A stretch of DNA of 64,000 nt from Poa pratensis (lineage: Eukaryota > Streptophyta > Magnoliopsida > Poales > Poaceae), in contig CAMZMU010000040.1 of NCBI GenBank assembly GCA_947311845.1, positions 61,253,901 to 61,317,900 on the forward strand, given 5' to 3'. The translations under genes and the position numbers were made by a program. Positions within the stretch are counted from its first letter, which is position 1. Every line of letters starts with the position of its first letter. This document shows, piece after piece, positions 34,501 to 46,517 of this stretch. The notes under the pieces are model-generated. The model searched no databases, was not told the origin of the DNA, and saw only the letters and a program-made list of their open reading frames with translations.

Positions 34501-34944
34501 AATTAAGTTCTATATAGCCTTTAACGGAGAGATATCTCAGAGGTTATGGAGCAAAGGCAACGAGCTTACCCTTAGAAATAAATTTTTCTCAGTCTCCAGA
34601 TTCTAATGAAGTATAGAAGTGACCATATCTGAAGATCTTATTAGGATGTAAAAGAGGATCCTCGAGACAGGGCGAGAAAGCCAAGTTAATGCGAGGAGTC
34701 TGAACTGGATGAATCGAGAGACATGAATGAGTAGTAAGATCACTGGAATTTATCAAATAATCGATGAATGTCGACAGATGAATAGCATGGATCAATGGAG
34801 GACATACAAAAAGTATCTTGGACAAGGAATCATCTTGATCTACGATCACGAAAGAAAGGAATTTGAGAGAATCAATATCTGCAAAAGTTCTTTCAATCCT
34901 ACTCTACGCGAGAGAAGCCGAAACTTCGGGACGAAGTTTAGTTT
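31566..34944 (+). other. Interior of element Y, copy A, non-coding
   Basis: A/G-rich sequence with short frames only. Phrases such as acttcgggacgaagtttag directly before the polypurine tract resemble the 3' end of Gypsy polyprotein regions. No catalytic motif of protease, reverse transcriptase, RNase H or integrase could be read. Confidence 0.7.
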
Positions 34945-34957
34945 AAGGGGGAGAGGA
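34945..34957 (+). other. Polypurine tract of element Y, copy A
   Basis: aagggggagagga directly precedes the LTR start TGTAATACCCCAC, the expected plus-strand priming site. The same arrangement is at 50815-50827. Confidence 0.88.
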
Positions 34958-37900
34958 TGTAATACCCCACAGTTTAGAGAGTCGGAAGGGTAGAAGTAGA
35001 ATATGTGCATTTGCATAGCATGCATCTGAAAATACGGAAAATTTTGGCGCGATAAATCAAACGATGCAAAGTGATCGATGTTTCTCTCGACTCGATGAAT
35101 TAGGGTTTAGATCATCATGTTGAGTATGACAATCTTCGACATGATCTTTATAGCTAACTAGAAACTAGTATCAACTGTCAAGTCATTCAAGAATTCGACA
35201 TGACCTTTACATATCTTAAAAACATTTTAAACACAAGTTACAATATCATAAGATATAATTCAATTGAACAAAAGACACACCCATAATCTCATCGATATGA
35301 ACATACAAATCCAACAAACATCTATTATTATCTCATCTCAATTCATCACATTAACACCTACATGATCATATTACAATTCAATTACATCATGTCCTAATTT
35401 CAATCTTATCTTCTCTTATCAGTACACTCATCTCGAATTTCAAATACAAATGTCCAAAGTCTTTATAAATACAAAAATGGACACAAGATCAAACGTTACA
35501 AATGGAATTTAAATGAATAAATGAATATTACAACATTTAATCGAATAAGTACATATCCCATCCAACAAGAAAGAAAAATTCCTAAACTAAATCTTAAACT
35601 AGATCTTCAATTCATTTTTGATCTTCTCAACTTATCTTGATCTTCTTATCTCCCACATCTTATTCTTGAATTCCTGCACATAAGAAGAAGAACAGAAAGA
35701 AAGGAATTTAAGCAAGTATCTGTTCTTATCAACTTCTCTAGAAATTGTGAAATTCAAAGGTTTTATGCTATGTAAAAGAAGATGGAAGCAAAGTTGGCCC
35801 CTTTGTTGACAACTTCCTTTTACATACATGAAGCAATTGAAAATCATCTAAAATTAAACAAAGACAAAAGAAATGTTTCTTTATTAAAATGTTTGCCTTC
35901 ACCTCAAGGGTGAGGCAAAACTTTGTGTTGGAATTCGACTACTGGATATTGGGAACTTGTCCTAATACCCAAGTGGTGATTAGAGGGAATTATATCTAAG
36001 GCAGCAATGGATCTTTGGATCATTTGGATCATCTAGAAGCAAAGGGGCAGCAAAGAGAAGAAGGCAACATTGATCTATTTGAGCAAGCAACAAAGGCAAT
36101 ATGTGACGAAGGCAAATATAATTGATCCAACTATCTTTAGTCAACAAGGCAACATTTTTGTATCCCTCTAATCTAGTCAAATTCCTATTAAAGAAAATCC
36201 CACAATCAAATTGTTCTCTATTGGTATCAAGAACCAATAAGAACAAAGCCCACATGGAAATTGAAATGTTTCTCCAATGGTATTAATTACCAAGGAAGAA
36301 AGAGAGTTAATTGTAAAGCCCACAAATCTGAAATTGACAAGCCCACTTGATCACCACCCATAACTTGGAAAGCCACCAATTTCTCACAAGCCCACAAAAG
36401 AGAATAAGCCCACAAGTCCATCTAGTGACAAAAGCCACTTGTCTTGCTCAAAAATAAATCTTGCAAGGAGATAAGACCAAGCTTGGAATGGATAAGCTTG
36501 CCACATAGGAGAGTTATCCACAACTAAAATATCTAAGTTAGCTTGAACCCCAAGTAATGCTCATGTGTGAGGGCATGACAACAAGTAGCTTACTCACCCA
36601 TGTAAAGCAAGAGTCACCACTTGAGGTGTCAACTTGTGAGGGATAGCAAAGCCTTATAAAAGACATCTCATGGCAGCCCTTTTATCACTACACACCATGG
36701 TTTTATGGGACCAACGAATTGGACCAAATAATATATTTCCATTTTAGCAAGAACACAAGAACAGCCAGCTGCACCACAAGTTCTACACAGCAGCCAAACA
36801 TCTATCTAGCACCATATTTTTTTCACATCAACACAACTATTCCAGCAGCTAATTCAACTATCGAATATCTTTCCCAAATCAGCCAGAGCCCAAGAACATC
36901 TCAAGAACACTAAGAACATCCACTAAAACAATTGCAGCTAGATAAATACCCTCTAGGAAAATTGAAGCAGCAAGGAGGAGCAGGCTAGCCACAAGACGCA
37001 GGTTATCATCATTTTCCAGAAGACCAAGCTGCTCAATAACAGCAGGTTAATTCTTTGTGTGTGTGAGGCAGAGGAGAGGTGCTAGCAAGTCCTGTAAATG
37101 ACAGGACAGTGCTAGAAAGAGAGGAGAGCAGGGCAACACATCAAAATCTATCCAAGAAAACATCTTTAAATCATTCCAACTACCCTTCATCTAGTTTCCC
37201 ACTAGGAGGATAGAAAGAAGTGTTTCTCTCAGATTGGCATAGGGATGCTATGCTAAATCATCATAGAGAATTAAAGCAACACACTAATATCTGTTCTTAT
37301 CAAAATATTTGCCTCAGCCTTTGTATCATTGGCATGGCTAAGAACACAAGCCAGATCTGTTCTTATCAGTTTATAGTTAGAAAGAGATGTAAGCAGAGAA
37401 AGGAGCTAGATCACCCAACTTGAGCTGGTGATCCCTGGCAAAACCAGGAGCTCATATTTTCACCTCACACAAAGGGGACAGCAGCAAGATCAAACAAGTA
37501 GATCTTTCCAGGAACCACCAGATCCACTAAGACACATCAATAAAGCCCTAAAATACACAATCTGGTCATGTATCTAACCAGAAGACAGTAACTTGGGCTC
37601 TAGGAGTTACCTACAGCAGAAAAATAAATATCATAGTCTTAAATAAATAGCTACAGCAAGCAATCATGCTAAAAGGACCTAAACACATCTGGGATATGAA
37701 TTATACAGATTCATTTCTATGCACACAATAAGCTACAAGTGGCATATTAGTAAAACAACAAACTAATCATGTATGTGACCAAAGGAAACAAATTAAACAT
37801 GCTAGAATTATTATGTGATCATCTGGAGATCAACTTAAGTAACCACACCTGGACCAGACCCTCATATTCTACTAATTAGGATCAGTAAAACTACAAGAAC

Positions 37901-38159
37901 AAGTTCAATTAGCTGTAACTAAATTACACCACAAACATATCCACCAGCCTAGCTACCAAACCCTCATTACCGATGCTTGGATGAATACAACATCCAAACA
38001 GGAGCATCATTTGACACAGCACAAGCCTGATCATCATCTAATCTACAGAGCACAGCACATCTAGCCAATTGATTTCATCACTGAGATGAACTGGAGCACT
38101 ACACGATCACGACCACCACAATTCATCGGCACACGGCCGGTCACAGAGGGATTATACCT

Positions 38160-38760
38160 GACGTGTGGCACACGAGCATCACGGCGTGACGAGGCAGGGC
38201 CCGTGCTGCCGTGGTGGAGTGCACCGCGAGACGACGACAATCACTAGCTTCACCACACCACACCACCTGAAACCCGAATGCAGCCATGGAGAACGACGCC
38301 GGGGTTGCATCCGTTTGAGAGCCATCCCACCGGCGTCAGCACCGTGGTCGACACGGAGCAGCAGCTCGAGGAGAGCAGAGGAGCGATGGCCATGGAGGGC
38401 GAGCAGTAGAACGAGCAGTATCTCGAGGAGAAGGAGACGGAGGCGTGGAAGCTCAGGAGCAGCGCCGACGAACCGAGCCATGGTGGCTAGGGTTCCGCGG
38501 CGGGCTCGATTGGGGCGTGTGTGGTGGCGAATCAGCAGCGAGGTGGCAGGGAATCGGTGGAGAGAGAGGTGACGGAGAAACTCCAGAGAGCGGCGGCGCT
38601 GGAGCCGGCCGGCAGCGGCCGGGGCAGAGGTTGGCGACGACGGCGGCGCTCGCACGCGAGGGAGAGAAGGGGAACGAGAGCACGGGAGAGAGAGAGGGCC
38701 GGTGGGGTTCGACCCAACCGAGTCAGTCTTTGACCCAAGGTTAGTGGGTTGGGTCCAACC
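38160..38760. other. GC-rich island inside the Y LTR
   Basis: A CpG-rich block with ctagggttccgcggcggg and arginine/proline-rich pseudo-frames on both strands stands out sharply from the AT-rich LTR. Copy B carries it at about 53690-54300. It resembles a plant gene 5' end in composition, but no protein is recognisable and frames differ between the two copies by small indels. Confidence 0.6.
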
Positions 38761-40559
38761 CATTAGGCCCAGGGGCATTTTGGTAATTCACCAAATAAAA
38801 TTATCCAAACTTAAATGAATTTTAACTCCCAAACAAAAGGAACAAAAATCAGCTAAAAATAGTTAACACACTCTATAAATTATGTGGAATTTTAATATAA
38901 GTTTTATTTGAAGTTCTGAAAAATATTTTGTGGATAAAAATTCAAAGATCCTTAAGTGGAAATGATTTGAAATTATTTTTCAAAACTATTTTCCTAAAAG
39001 AAAATAATATGGGAAAATAAAGTCTTGAAGTTCAATTATGTTTAACTATTAAAATTTAATCACTTTAAAATTTATCCCTCATGAAAATTGTTGTCAAACT
39101 CTTTAAATAATTAAAAACTCCCAAACATTCGAAAAGTCTTAAAATCCATAACTTGGGAATTTTAGGGTGACGATACATCTCATGATTATGTATAATAGCA
39201 TGCTGCTAGAATTTTCAGTGGTCCTTATCGGGGCTACCTTGCTATTTTCAGAATTCGGGGTTTTATCGCAAACCCTAGAACCCCGAAGGGTTGAACGGCC
39301 ATTTCTATCACAGGCAAGTTCATTCTTGCATGTCCGTTGAAATATTTTTATCAAAGTATTTATAAAATACTATATTTATCATCTGCATAAAAAGAAAAAC
39401 CTATTTTCGAATGATGTGAATTGCTATATATATTGTTGGCTGGCAATGGAACCACGGTTTGATGTTGTGGTGGAGGTTCCATTGTACGGGAAAGTATATA
39501 TCTAGGATTAATTACCAATGTCACAGTGATCCTAGCGCCATATTGAAGCGTTTACCATGAGATCTGCTATGGACGGTAAAAGTCAGCCGTATCTTCTCTC
39601 GTTCACATATCCTCGGCAGGCTATTACCTGGTTGCGTCCGTTGCGGCGGCCAACTGCGTGGAAGCGCGTGACCTTCCCACTCGACGGGGTGACTGGAATA
39701 GAAGCTCGGGAGGGGTGGCGGGCCAGTGGTCTTAGTTACCAGCCGCGTCACAAATGGGCGGATATGTGTTGTGCGGAGAGGGCGGTGATTGGCTTTGGAC
39801 TCACACCTGGACCCATACCAAGGAAGTATGGACGGGCTAGCTACCCGGAAAGGCAACAAGACTGGGTTTCTCTCATGGGTAAAGTTACGCAGCTCTGCAG
39901 AGTCAACAACAAGAAACTGTGACTGTCACATCCGTGTTCCCGGAAGGAACTACAGACCGCAGCGGGAAAGGCATCCCAAGTGATGACTATGAACCCGTGG
40001 AGACTGTGAGCATAGTTTTCTGAAATAAAACTTGACCTTTGAAGAAAGGTTTTCCAAAACTTGCATTATGCCTACGACCGTTGGTCATGGCAGTAGCTAG
40101 TGCATAAAACACCTTATCGCCTATAATTTGAACATGCTGAGTAACGCTCGTGTTGCTCACCCTTTCCCCGTTGACCCCCTGCTTAGATTTTTGGTGCCAG
40201 CAAAGGAGTTGACAGTTATCCATCACGACGTCGAGGAGATCTTCTACGAGGAGTCAAGTCTACCTGGTGAACCTTGAAGGAATCAACTGCTACTTCATCA
40301 ACAGAAGAACGATGAAAACAGTGACAATGGTAGAGCAACAACGATATTGTCAATGGCATACATGACGACCACGTTGCCAATGAAGGAGACAACAACTATT
40401 GGAAGAAGGAGACAACCCTGGATAAAGATATTCCAGATGGAATAGATTAGGGCTATGACAACAGCAGTAGTGGATGAGGTAGTAGAGCTAGAGCTGATAT
40501 CCAGCTTAGAGTTACGATTTGGATCTTTCTGTATTTCATTTGCAAGAGACTTGCTTCAA

Positions 40560-40566
40560 TATAAAA
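40560..40566 (+). promoter_or_regulatory. TATA box in Y 3' LTR, copy A
   Basis: TATAAAA followed by GG. A start site about 30 bp downstream would leave R-U5 of about 150 bp. This copy would direct transcription into the flank at 40742 onward. Confidence 0.55.
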
Positions 40567-40741
40567 GGAGGGTCTCGAGATTTTGTATTGAATAGTGCTG
40601 TAATCCTATAGTGTTACCTTGGACCGGCTATGTTTCTGTTGTACTACTCTGAGGATGTAATATTTGCGGAGAGGTCCTTCCGTGCGTGTTACATCAACGA
40701 CTTGTACACTACAACATGCAGTGGTGTGCTGGGTCACCACA

Positions 40742-41529
40742 AAAATCTAGGACGGCCCACCAGTATAGGGCCGCATCAATAGAGGGAGCAAAGCTCGAAG
40801 GCCTTCCTCCAGCTCCGCAAGACACCGTCCTGCTTTTCTCCTCCCCTCGCCGCCATGGCTAGCAAGGAAAAGAACAATATAGATGAAGTTGGCGAACATG
40901 AGGAAGTGGTTAACCTCGAGCTTATTCACTGGGTAGGCAACCACTCCCTCTCCCCCATCACCAGCTCCCACCACCGGAGTGCCTTGAAGAGGAGAGCAAC
41001 CCTCACCAACCCCCACATGTAGCTCGCCATCGGCAAACACGACAAATTCCATAGAGGGAAGACACAACCTACAGCTAAAACTTTGGACCTGGCTTCCCCT
41101 CCTCCATCCTCTCCAGCGGGCGACGCCACAAAAGGGAAGAGGGAGAGGACCCAGAGCAATATGGATGACTATCAATGCGAGGAGAAAGGAAAACGACAGC
41201 CCTCCTAATGTTACATTTCTTGGGTGATCAATGTTCCGTAAGATTCGAGCATTCTGTGTGTCCCAGATTTGCCACACGATAACGAGAAGTATTCCTAGCG
41301 AAACGAATGCTGACTTGTGAGCTGGAAGCACGCTTTCCAAAATATCGTTGAAGAAGGAGCTGAGTTGTTCAAGTCCAATGGCTCACAAAACAGTCTTTTT
41401 ATATATAGTTAATAGAGAATTTTCACATTCATTAAATTTCAATGATTTAATTCCTAATTTATTGTCTGGTTTCAATGGTAGAGCATATGAATTGCACTGT
41501 TTGGTGTAGAGTAGAAGATACATTGTGTG
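40742..41529 (-). other. Flank of Y, copy A: LINE-like remnant
   Basis: Minus-strand reading near 41340-41210 gives LLVIVWQIWDTQNARILRN, which resembles the zinc-binding region found at the C terminus of plant LINE/RNase H-type polyproteins. After that the frame loses similarity. On plus, a short frame from 40855 (MASKEKNNIDEVGEHEE) is unrecognised. The right part (41340-41525) matches a paralogous copy at 59880-60100. Confidence 0.4.
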
Positions 41530-41532
41530 TTA

Positions 41533-42246
41533 AGCCCTGTTTGTTTGGTCTTCTGCTTCTGCTTTTCAAATCTAAAAGCAGAAACTCAAACAAACAACAT
41601 CAAATAGAAAAATGGAAAGCGATTCTTAAAATCGCGGTGGGAAAATGCACCGGAGGAGAGCGAACCAGCGGAAGCAGGGAGGGAGGTGCTTCCCGCAGCT
41701 TCTTACTCTAACAGTGAAACGTTTTCTCCTATTGCCCACTCCTTCGCTGGAAATTACAACGGCGCTGCCACTTTCCTGCGCACGCTTTTCTTTCTAGGTG
41801 TACGACTGTAGGTGTAAGGTTTCTAGGTGAATGCGCTTCTACTGTACGGGTAAATATACCCCTATCACGTACAAGTATGTTGATTCGAAATAATTTATAC
41901 AGGAAATATGTACGCGTCGATGAGTAGATTCCATTCCCGTGATCGGTTTCGAATTTCGTGGACTGTAACTTCTTAATTTTCAACCGAAGTTTGCACCATT
42001 TTTAGACGAAATTTGTCAAATTTACCACCGTCGATGGATCCTTTGAAATTTACTTTCACGAGTAGATCCATCTCGCCGTTTTCCGCAACTTTCGTGTTGT
42101 AATTTTTTCGTTTCGACACACATATATCAAAAGATTTTGTAGGTCATGTTGGTCGCCGATCCAAACTTTCTGGCATCGTCGCACCACCTACCGCCACCCC
42201 CATATATGAATACCCATAAAAGAAAACTTTCACAGTACAACCAGAC
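41533..42246. mobile_element. DNA transposon (CCCTGTTTGTTTGG ends), truncated copy A
   Basis: The left end AGCCCTGTTTGTTTGG follows TTA at 41530-41532. The element stops at 42246, where four unexplained bases (cacg) and then X LTR sequence begin. The complete version is at 57064-58072. The truncation marks the tandem-duplication breakpoint. Confidence 0.7.
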
Positions 42247-42250
42247 CACG

Positions 42251-42821
42251 TCCAAGGATGAACTACTCACGCATCACTCCGGAGGCAGGCATGGCGATGT
42301 AGAAGCCTCCGGTGACGATTCCCCTCTCCGGCAGGGTGCCGGGAAGAGGTTCTGAACCCTCCCGAGCTAGGGTTGACGACGGCGGCGTCTCTGGATCTTT
42401 TCGTGGATATTTGCTCAGGTACTTAGGGTTTTCGCGTCGGGGGGAATAAGTAGGCGAAAGGGCGGCGGCTGCGGACCCCCGAGGGGCCCACACCACCCTA
42501 GGGCGCGGCAGAAGGGGGGCCCGCGCCCTAGGTGTGTGTGGCCTCCTGGTGGCCCTCCTCTGCTGCTCCTTCGCTCCGTCAGGTGTGTTCTGGAAAAATA
42601 GGGACCCCCGTGTAGTTTCGTCCAATTCCGAGAATATTTCCAGACTAGCTTTTCTGGAATACAAAAACAGCAGAAAACAGGAACTGGCACTTCGGCATCT
42701 TGTTAATAGGTTAGTCCCAAAAAATGTATAAAAGTGATATAAAGTAGATGCAAAACATGTAGCAATTGGTATAAAACAAGCATGGAACATCAAAAATTAT
42801 AGATACGTTTGAGACGTATCA
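42251..42821 (-). repeat. 3' LTR fragment of element X, copy B
   Basis: It matches 30748-31317 with one extra base in the GC-rich tract (gggcccgcgccc versus gggcccggccc). It is truncated on its left at the junction with the DNA transposon. Confidence 0.88.
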
Positions 42822-45800
42822 GCATCCCCAAGCTTAGTTCCTACTCGTCCTCGAGTAGGTAAACGATAAAAACAAAATAATTTTTGAGGTGACATGCTAC
42901 TATCATAATCTTGATCATATAATATTGCAAGGCACATGTAAATGAATGAAGTGATCCAAGTCAATGGTCTATAATTTGCTACCAAATAGATAATGAGTAA
43001 ACAATGAATCACACAAGCTAAACGTTTTCATGAATAGTACTTTCGAGACAAGCATCAAACAGTTTTGCATAAGTGTTAACTCATAAAGCAATAGTTTCTA
43101 ACAAAAGGTATTTAATCAACACAAAGGAAGAATTTAGTTTCAGCATTTGCTTCAACTTTCAACATATTTATCTCATGGATATTGTCAACACAAAGTAGTA
43201 TAACAAGTCCAATACATTGCATATAACGCATGTTGTAACAAAGTTGACACTAGTGTTTGCTTGTGGAAGACAGAAAGAATAGGAAAACTGACTCAACATA
43301 AAAGTAAAAGAAAGGCCCTTCGCAGAGGGAAGCAGGGATTAAATCATGTGCTAGAGCTTTTAGGTTTTTGAAAGCATATAGAGATTGCATAAAATATTTG
43401 ATACTCCTCCCAACCTTGCTAACACAAGCCATGGCTAACCGAATCCTCGGGTGCCTTCCATCAATCACATACCATGGAGGAGTATCTATTTTTGAGAGGT
43501 GTTTGTTAATTGTCAACGAATGGTAGCGGGTGAGAACAGTATTCTACCTGTCGAACGGACTTTTAAGAGCGGCTCCCATGAAGGACGTTATTTCTACCAG
43601 CAAGGCAGATCATCCCTCTTTCTCTTTGGTTTACACACATTCAGGTATTTCACTGTTTGTCATTGCTTACTGATGAATCAGGGCAAAAGTGTGAAGAGAA
43701 TTAATTGGTTAAAGTTGTAATTAATTGGGACTGGGCACCCCGTTGCCAGCTCTTTTTGCAAGTTATTGGATAAGCGGATGTATATGCCACTAGTCCAGGT
43801 GTAAAAGTCCACTCGACAAATAGAATAAAGAATAACCACACTAATTCCTCATGAGCTAGTAAACATTGACACAAAAAGGGAATAATAACATTTTGAATAA
43901 TTTAAAGGTAGCACATGAAAAATTTACTTGGAGTGGCAAGGAAATACCACATATAGGTAGTTATGGTGGACACAAATGGCATGGATTTTGGCTCAAGGAT
44001 TTGGATGCACGAGAAGCATTCCCTCTCAGTACAGAGTTTAGGCTAGCAAGGTTATGTAAGCAAACAAGAATATCAACCCGTACACCAAGTTTTATATGAC
44101 AAACATATTGCAAACGTTATAAGACTTCATACCGTCTTCCTTGTTAACCAAACCCTGTTATTAGAAAATATCTAGACCTTAGAGGTACCACCGATGCAAA
44201 CCAAATTTTCAACAAGCTTTACGGTAGTTCTTCACTAATAGGCTTAACTCATGTGATGCACAATTTAATCATGATCTACTTGTTAACTCAAAACAATTGA
44301 CAAGCATCAAGTTATCCATTTTAGTGATCTACAAGATTAAGCAAGTTTTTCCTTATACCAATTACCACATGCAACATTTTCTGAACCAACCAAACACCAA
44401 TCAATTTATTTCATCAACTCTCCAAACAAATATAAGTGAAGCAAGAGAGTACTTTCTACAAAAGAAAGCTAATAGCTCTGACAAGAGATACATGAAAACA
44501 AGAGCTAAAAGCTGAACAGCGCTAGATATGAATACTCAACAAATATAAGTGAAGAATAGGAGTATTCTCATGAAAAAGCGGAGCGTGTCTCTCTCCCAAT
44601 CAAGAATGCTAGGGTCCAGTCAAGCTTTATTGAAAATAAAAGTGCAATACTGAAAATAAAAGCACACAGACGCTCCAAGAAAAGCACATATGATGTGAAA
44701 GAATTAAAATATAGTTTCACTAGAGATGACCTGATAATTTTGACGATGAAGAAGGGGATGCCTTGGGCATCCCCAAGCTTAGACGCTTGAGTCTTCTTGA
44801 AATATGCTGGGGAGATCCATGGGAGCCTCCCCAAGCTTAAGCTCTTCACTCTTCTTGATCCTATTATATCATCCTTCTCTCTTGACCCTTGAAAACTTCC
44901 GTCACACCAAACTCAAAGTAGATCTCATTAGAGGGTTAGTGCATAATCAAAAATTCACATGTTCATAAAGACGCAATATGATTTGTTACTTTAAACATTA
45001 GCTACAGCCACTGATGTTATGTGAAGCTCTTCCACCCAAAAAAGAATTTCACTCAACACTAGTAAAAGAGAGAATGCAAAAATAAAAAGGCATAATCTGT
45101 CTAAAACAGAACAGTCCGCAAAGACGAATTTTTTCGAGGCACTTACGACGCTCAGATCGAGAAACTCTGAACTAATGAAAGTTTCAGACATTCATAAAGA
45201 TTACGCACAAAAATTTCAGATTTAATTAACAATCTGGTGATTTTAGGAATTTCGTACAGTGAACAGCAAAAATCTGTTTCTGCGCAGCAATCAAAATTAA
45301 GCATCATCTTATCATTAGAGGCTACTCTTGGCACAACAATGCGAGAAAATAAAGATACAAAGGAGTTGCTACAGAAGTAAACAAACTCCTTGACTAAACT
45401 GAAAATAAAAGATAATGGGTTGCCTCCCAAAAGCGCTTTCTTTAATGCCTTTTAGCTAGGCATAGTGATTTTTATGATGCTCACATAAAGATGAGAGTTG
45501 AAACATAAAAGAGAGCATCAAGGAGCATATATAAAACATGTTTAAATCTAACACTCTTCCTATGCATAGGAGTCTTATAAGAAAACAAGTCAATTAAGCA
45601 CAAAGTGACTAGCATAGGAAGGCAAAACAAGTGCAACTTCAAAACTTTCAACGGACCATTAGGTCTTAAAGCAAAAATCATATAGAAGCAACACAAGAGA
45701 AAGCTCAAAACTTTCATCATAAAGAGAGGAAATTTAATAACATGAAGATTCTATAACCATATTTTCCTCTCTCAAAATAATTTTCAGTAGCATCATGAAC

Positions 45801-45882
45801 AAACTCAACATATAACTATCACATAAAGCATGCTTTTCATGATCTACAAACACATAATTTTTATTAAGCTCAAAAAGTGGGG

Positions 45883-46359
45883 TTAAACCCACTTTTGACA
45901 ATATAGTATAATAATATCATTAGGCAATATAGGACCATCATCAAGAGCATTATCATATATAACATTAGGGAGCACATTTTTACTTTCTGCAATTTCCTCT
46001 TTTACTGAGTCAAGGAGGTTGTTTACTTCAAATTTATCAAAAGGAGATATTTCAATAGAATCATGACATTCAAATATAGCATTCTTCCTCCTCCAAGCTT
46101 GGGGACTAAAAATATCATTTTTATCAAAACCAGCTTCCCCAAGCTTAGAGCTTTCCATGGCATTAGCAATAATGGTGTTCAAAGAATGTATGCTAATAAC
46201 ATTGCTACTATCATGATTGTTATGCAAATAAATTTCCATAGGCTTTTTAATTTTCTCTTCAAACACTTCATGTCCCAACTCAAGATAAATTTCATAAAGC
46301 TCTCTCATGTTGTTTTCAGCCATAGGACTAGTTTCAAGGAAAGTAACCATTGATAGCAA
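45883..46359 (-). CDS. Retroelement X ORF, copy B (158 residues, altered tail)
   Basis: Same frame as the ORF at 28991-29509, differing by at least one residue (E-L-Y to E-I-Y at about 46230) and by indels near 45895-45915 that replace the last ~30 residues. It is unknown whether either copy is translated. Confidence 0.45.
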   Translation of the reverse strand: MLSMVTFLETSPMAENNMRELYEIYLELGHEVFEEKIKKPMEIYLHNNHDSSNVISIHSLNTIIANAMESSKLGEAGFDKNDIFSPQAWRRKNAIFECHDSIEISPFDKFEVNNLLDSVKEEIAESKNVLPNVIYDNALDDGPILPNDIIILYCQKWV

Positions 46360-46517
46360 GTAAAGAGCTAGACATAATAACTAACAAAAACAAAACTGAA
46401 AATAAACTAAATGCAAGTAACTAATTTTTTTGTGTTTTTGATAATTGAAAGCAAACAAGATAAAATAAAATAAACTAAGCAAGACAAAAACAAAGTAAAG
46501 AGATTGGAAGCGTGAAA

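Larger units (their letters stand above)
31318..40741 (+). mobile_element. LTR retroelement Y, copy A (long-LTR, non-coding, LARD-like)
   Basis: The 5' LTR remnant is 31318-31551, followed by an initiator tRNA-Met primer site (31554-31565), an interior of 3.4 kb, a polypurine tract (34945-34957) and a 3' LTR at 34958-40741. The missing 5.5 kb of the 5' LTR should lie beyond X. The interior is full of stops in all frames and shows no gag-pol wording. This layout (LTRs over 5 kb, interior about 3.4 kb, non-coding) matches Triticeae large retrotransposon derivatives (LARDs), which rely on proteins from other Gypsy-type elements. I do not match it to a named family. Confidence 0.82.
34958..40741 (+). 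repeat. 3' LTR of element Y, copy A (5784 bp)
   Basis: It starts TGTAATACCCCACAGTTTAG after the polypurine tract and ends ...gggtcaccaca; its last 233 bp match the 5' remnant at 31318-31551. The main part is AT-rich with a GC-rich island at 38160-38760. A TATAAAAGG motif at 40560 is followed by only about 180 bp, so nearly the whole LTR would be U3. No coding sequence is evident. Confidence 0.85.
26770..42246. repeat. Segmental tandem duplication, copy A
   Basis: Sequence from 26770 (ctctttctctttggtttac) to 42246 (ending ccagac) recurs at 43616-57775 with only scattered single-base differences by eye. Copy A lacks about 1.36 kb at its left side relative to copy B. It holds bases missing from copy B: 29667-30646 (980 bp) and 35381-35715 (335 bp). 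Both copies contain the same nested retroelements at the same insertion site, so this is a DNA-level duplication, not two independent transpositions. Confidence 0.93.

Noticed and set aside
38165..38778. Genes in the GC island of the Y LTR
   Set aside because: Arginine/proline-rich frames on both strands, altered by indels between the two duplicates; no protein family visible.
34958..40741. Assignment of element Y to the named LARD family Sukkula
   Set aside because: The layout matches the LARD class, but the LTR start (TGTAATACCCC) does not match what I recall of Sukkula; left unnamed.
40855..41025. Small plus-strand gene beginning MASKEKNNID
   Set aside because: No recognisable family, a short frame, and it lies in a LINE-like remnant; retained only as a remark.
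40747..41340. 197-residue minus-strand protein-coding gene
   Set aside because: The copy B equivalent is broken by small indels, and only a LINE-type zinc-region phrase at its start is recognisable; best seen as a transposon remnant.
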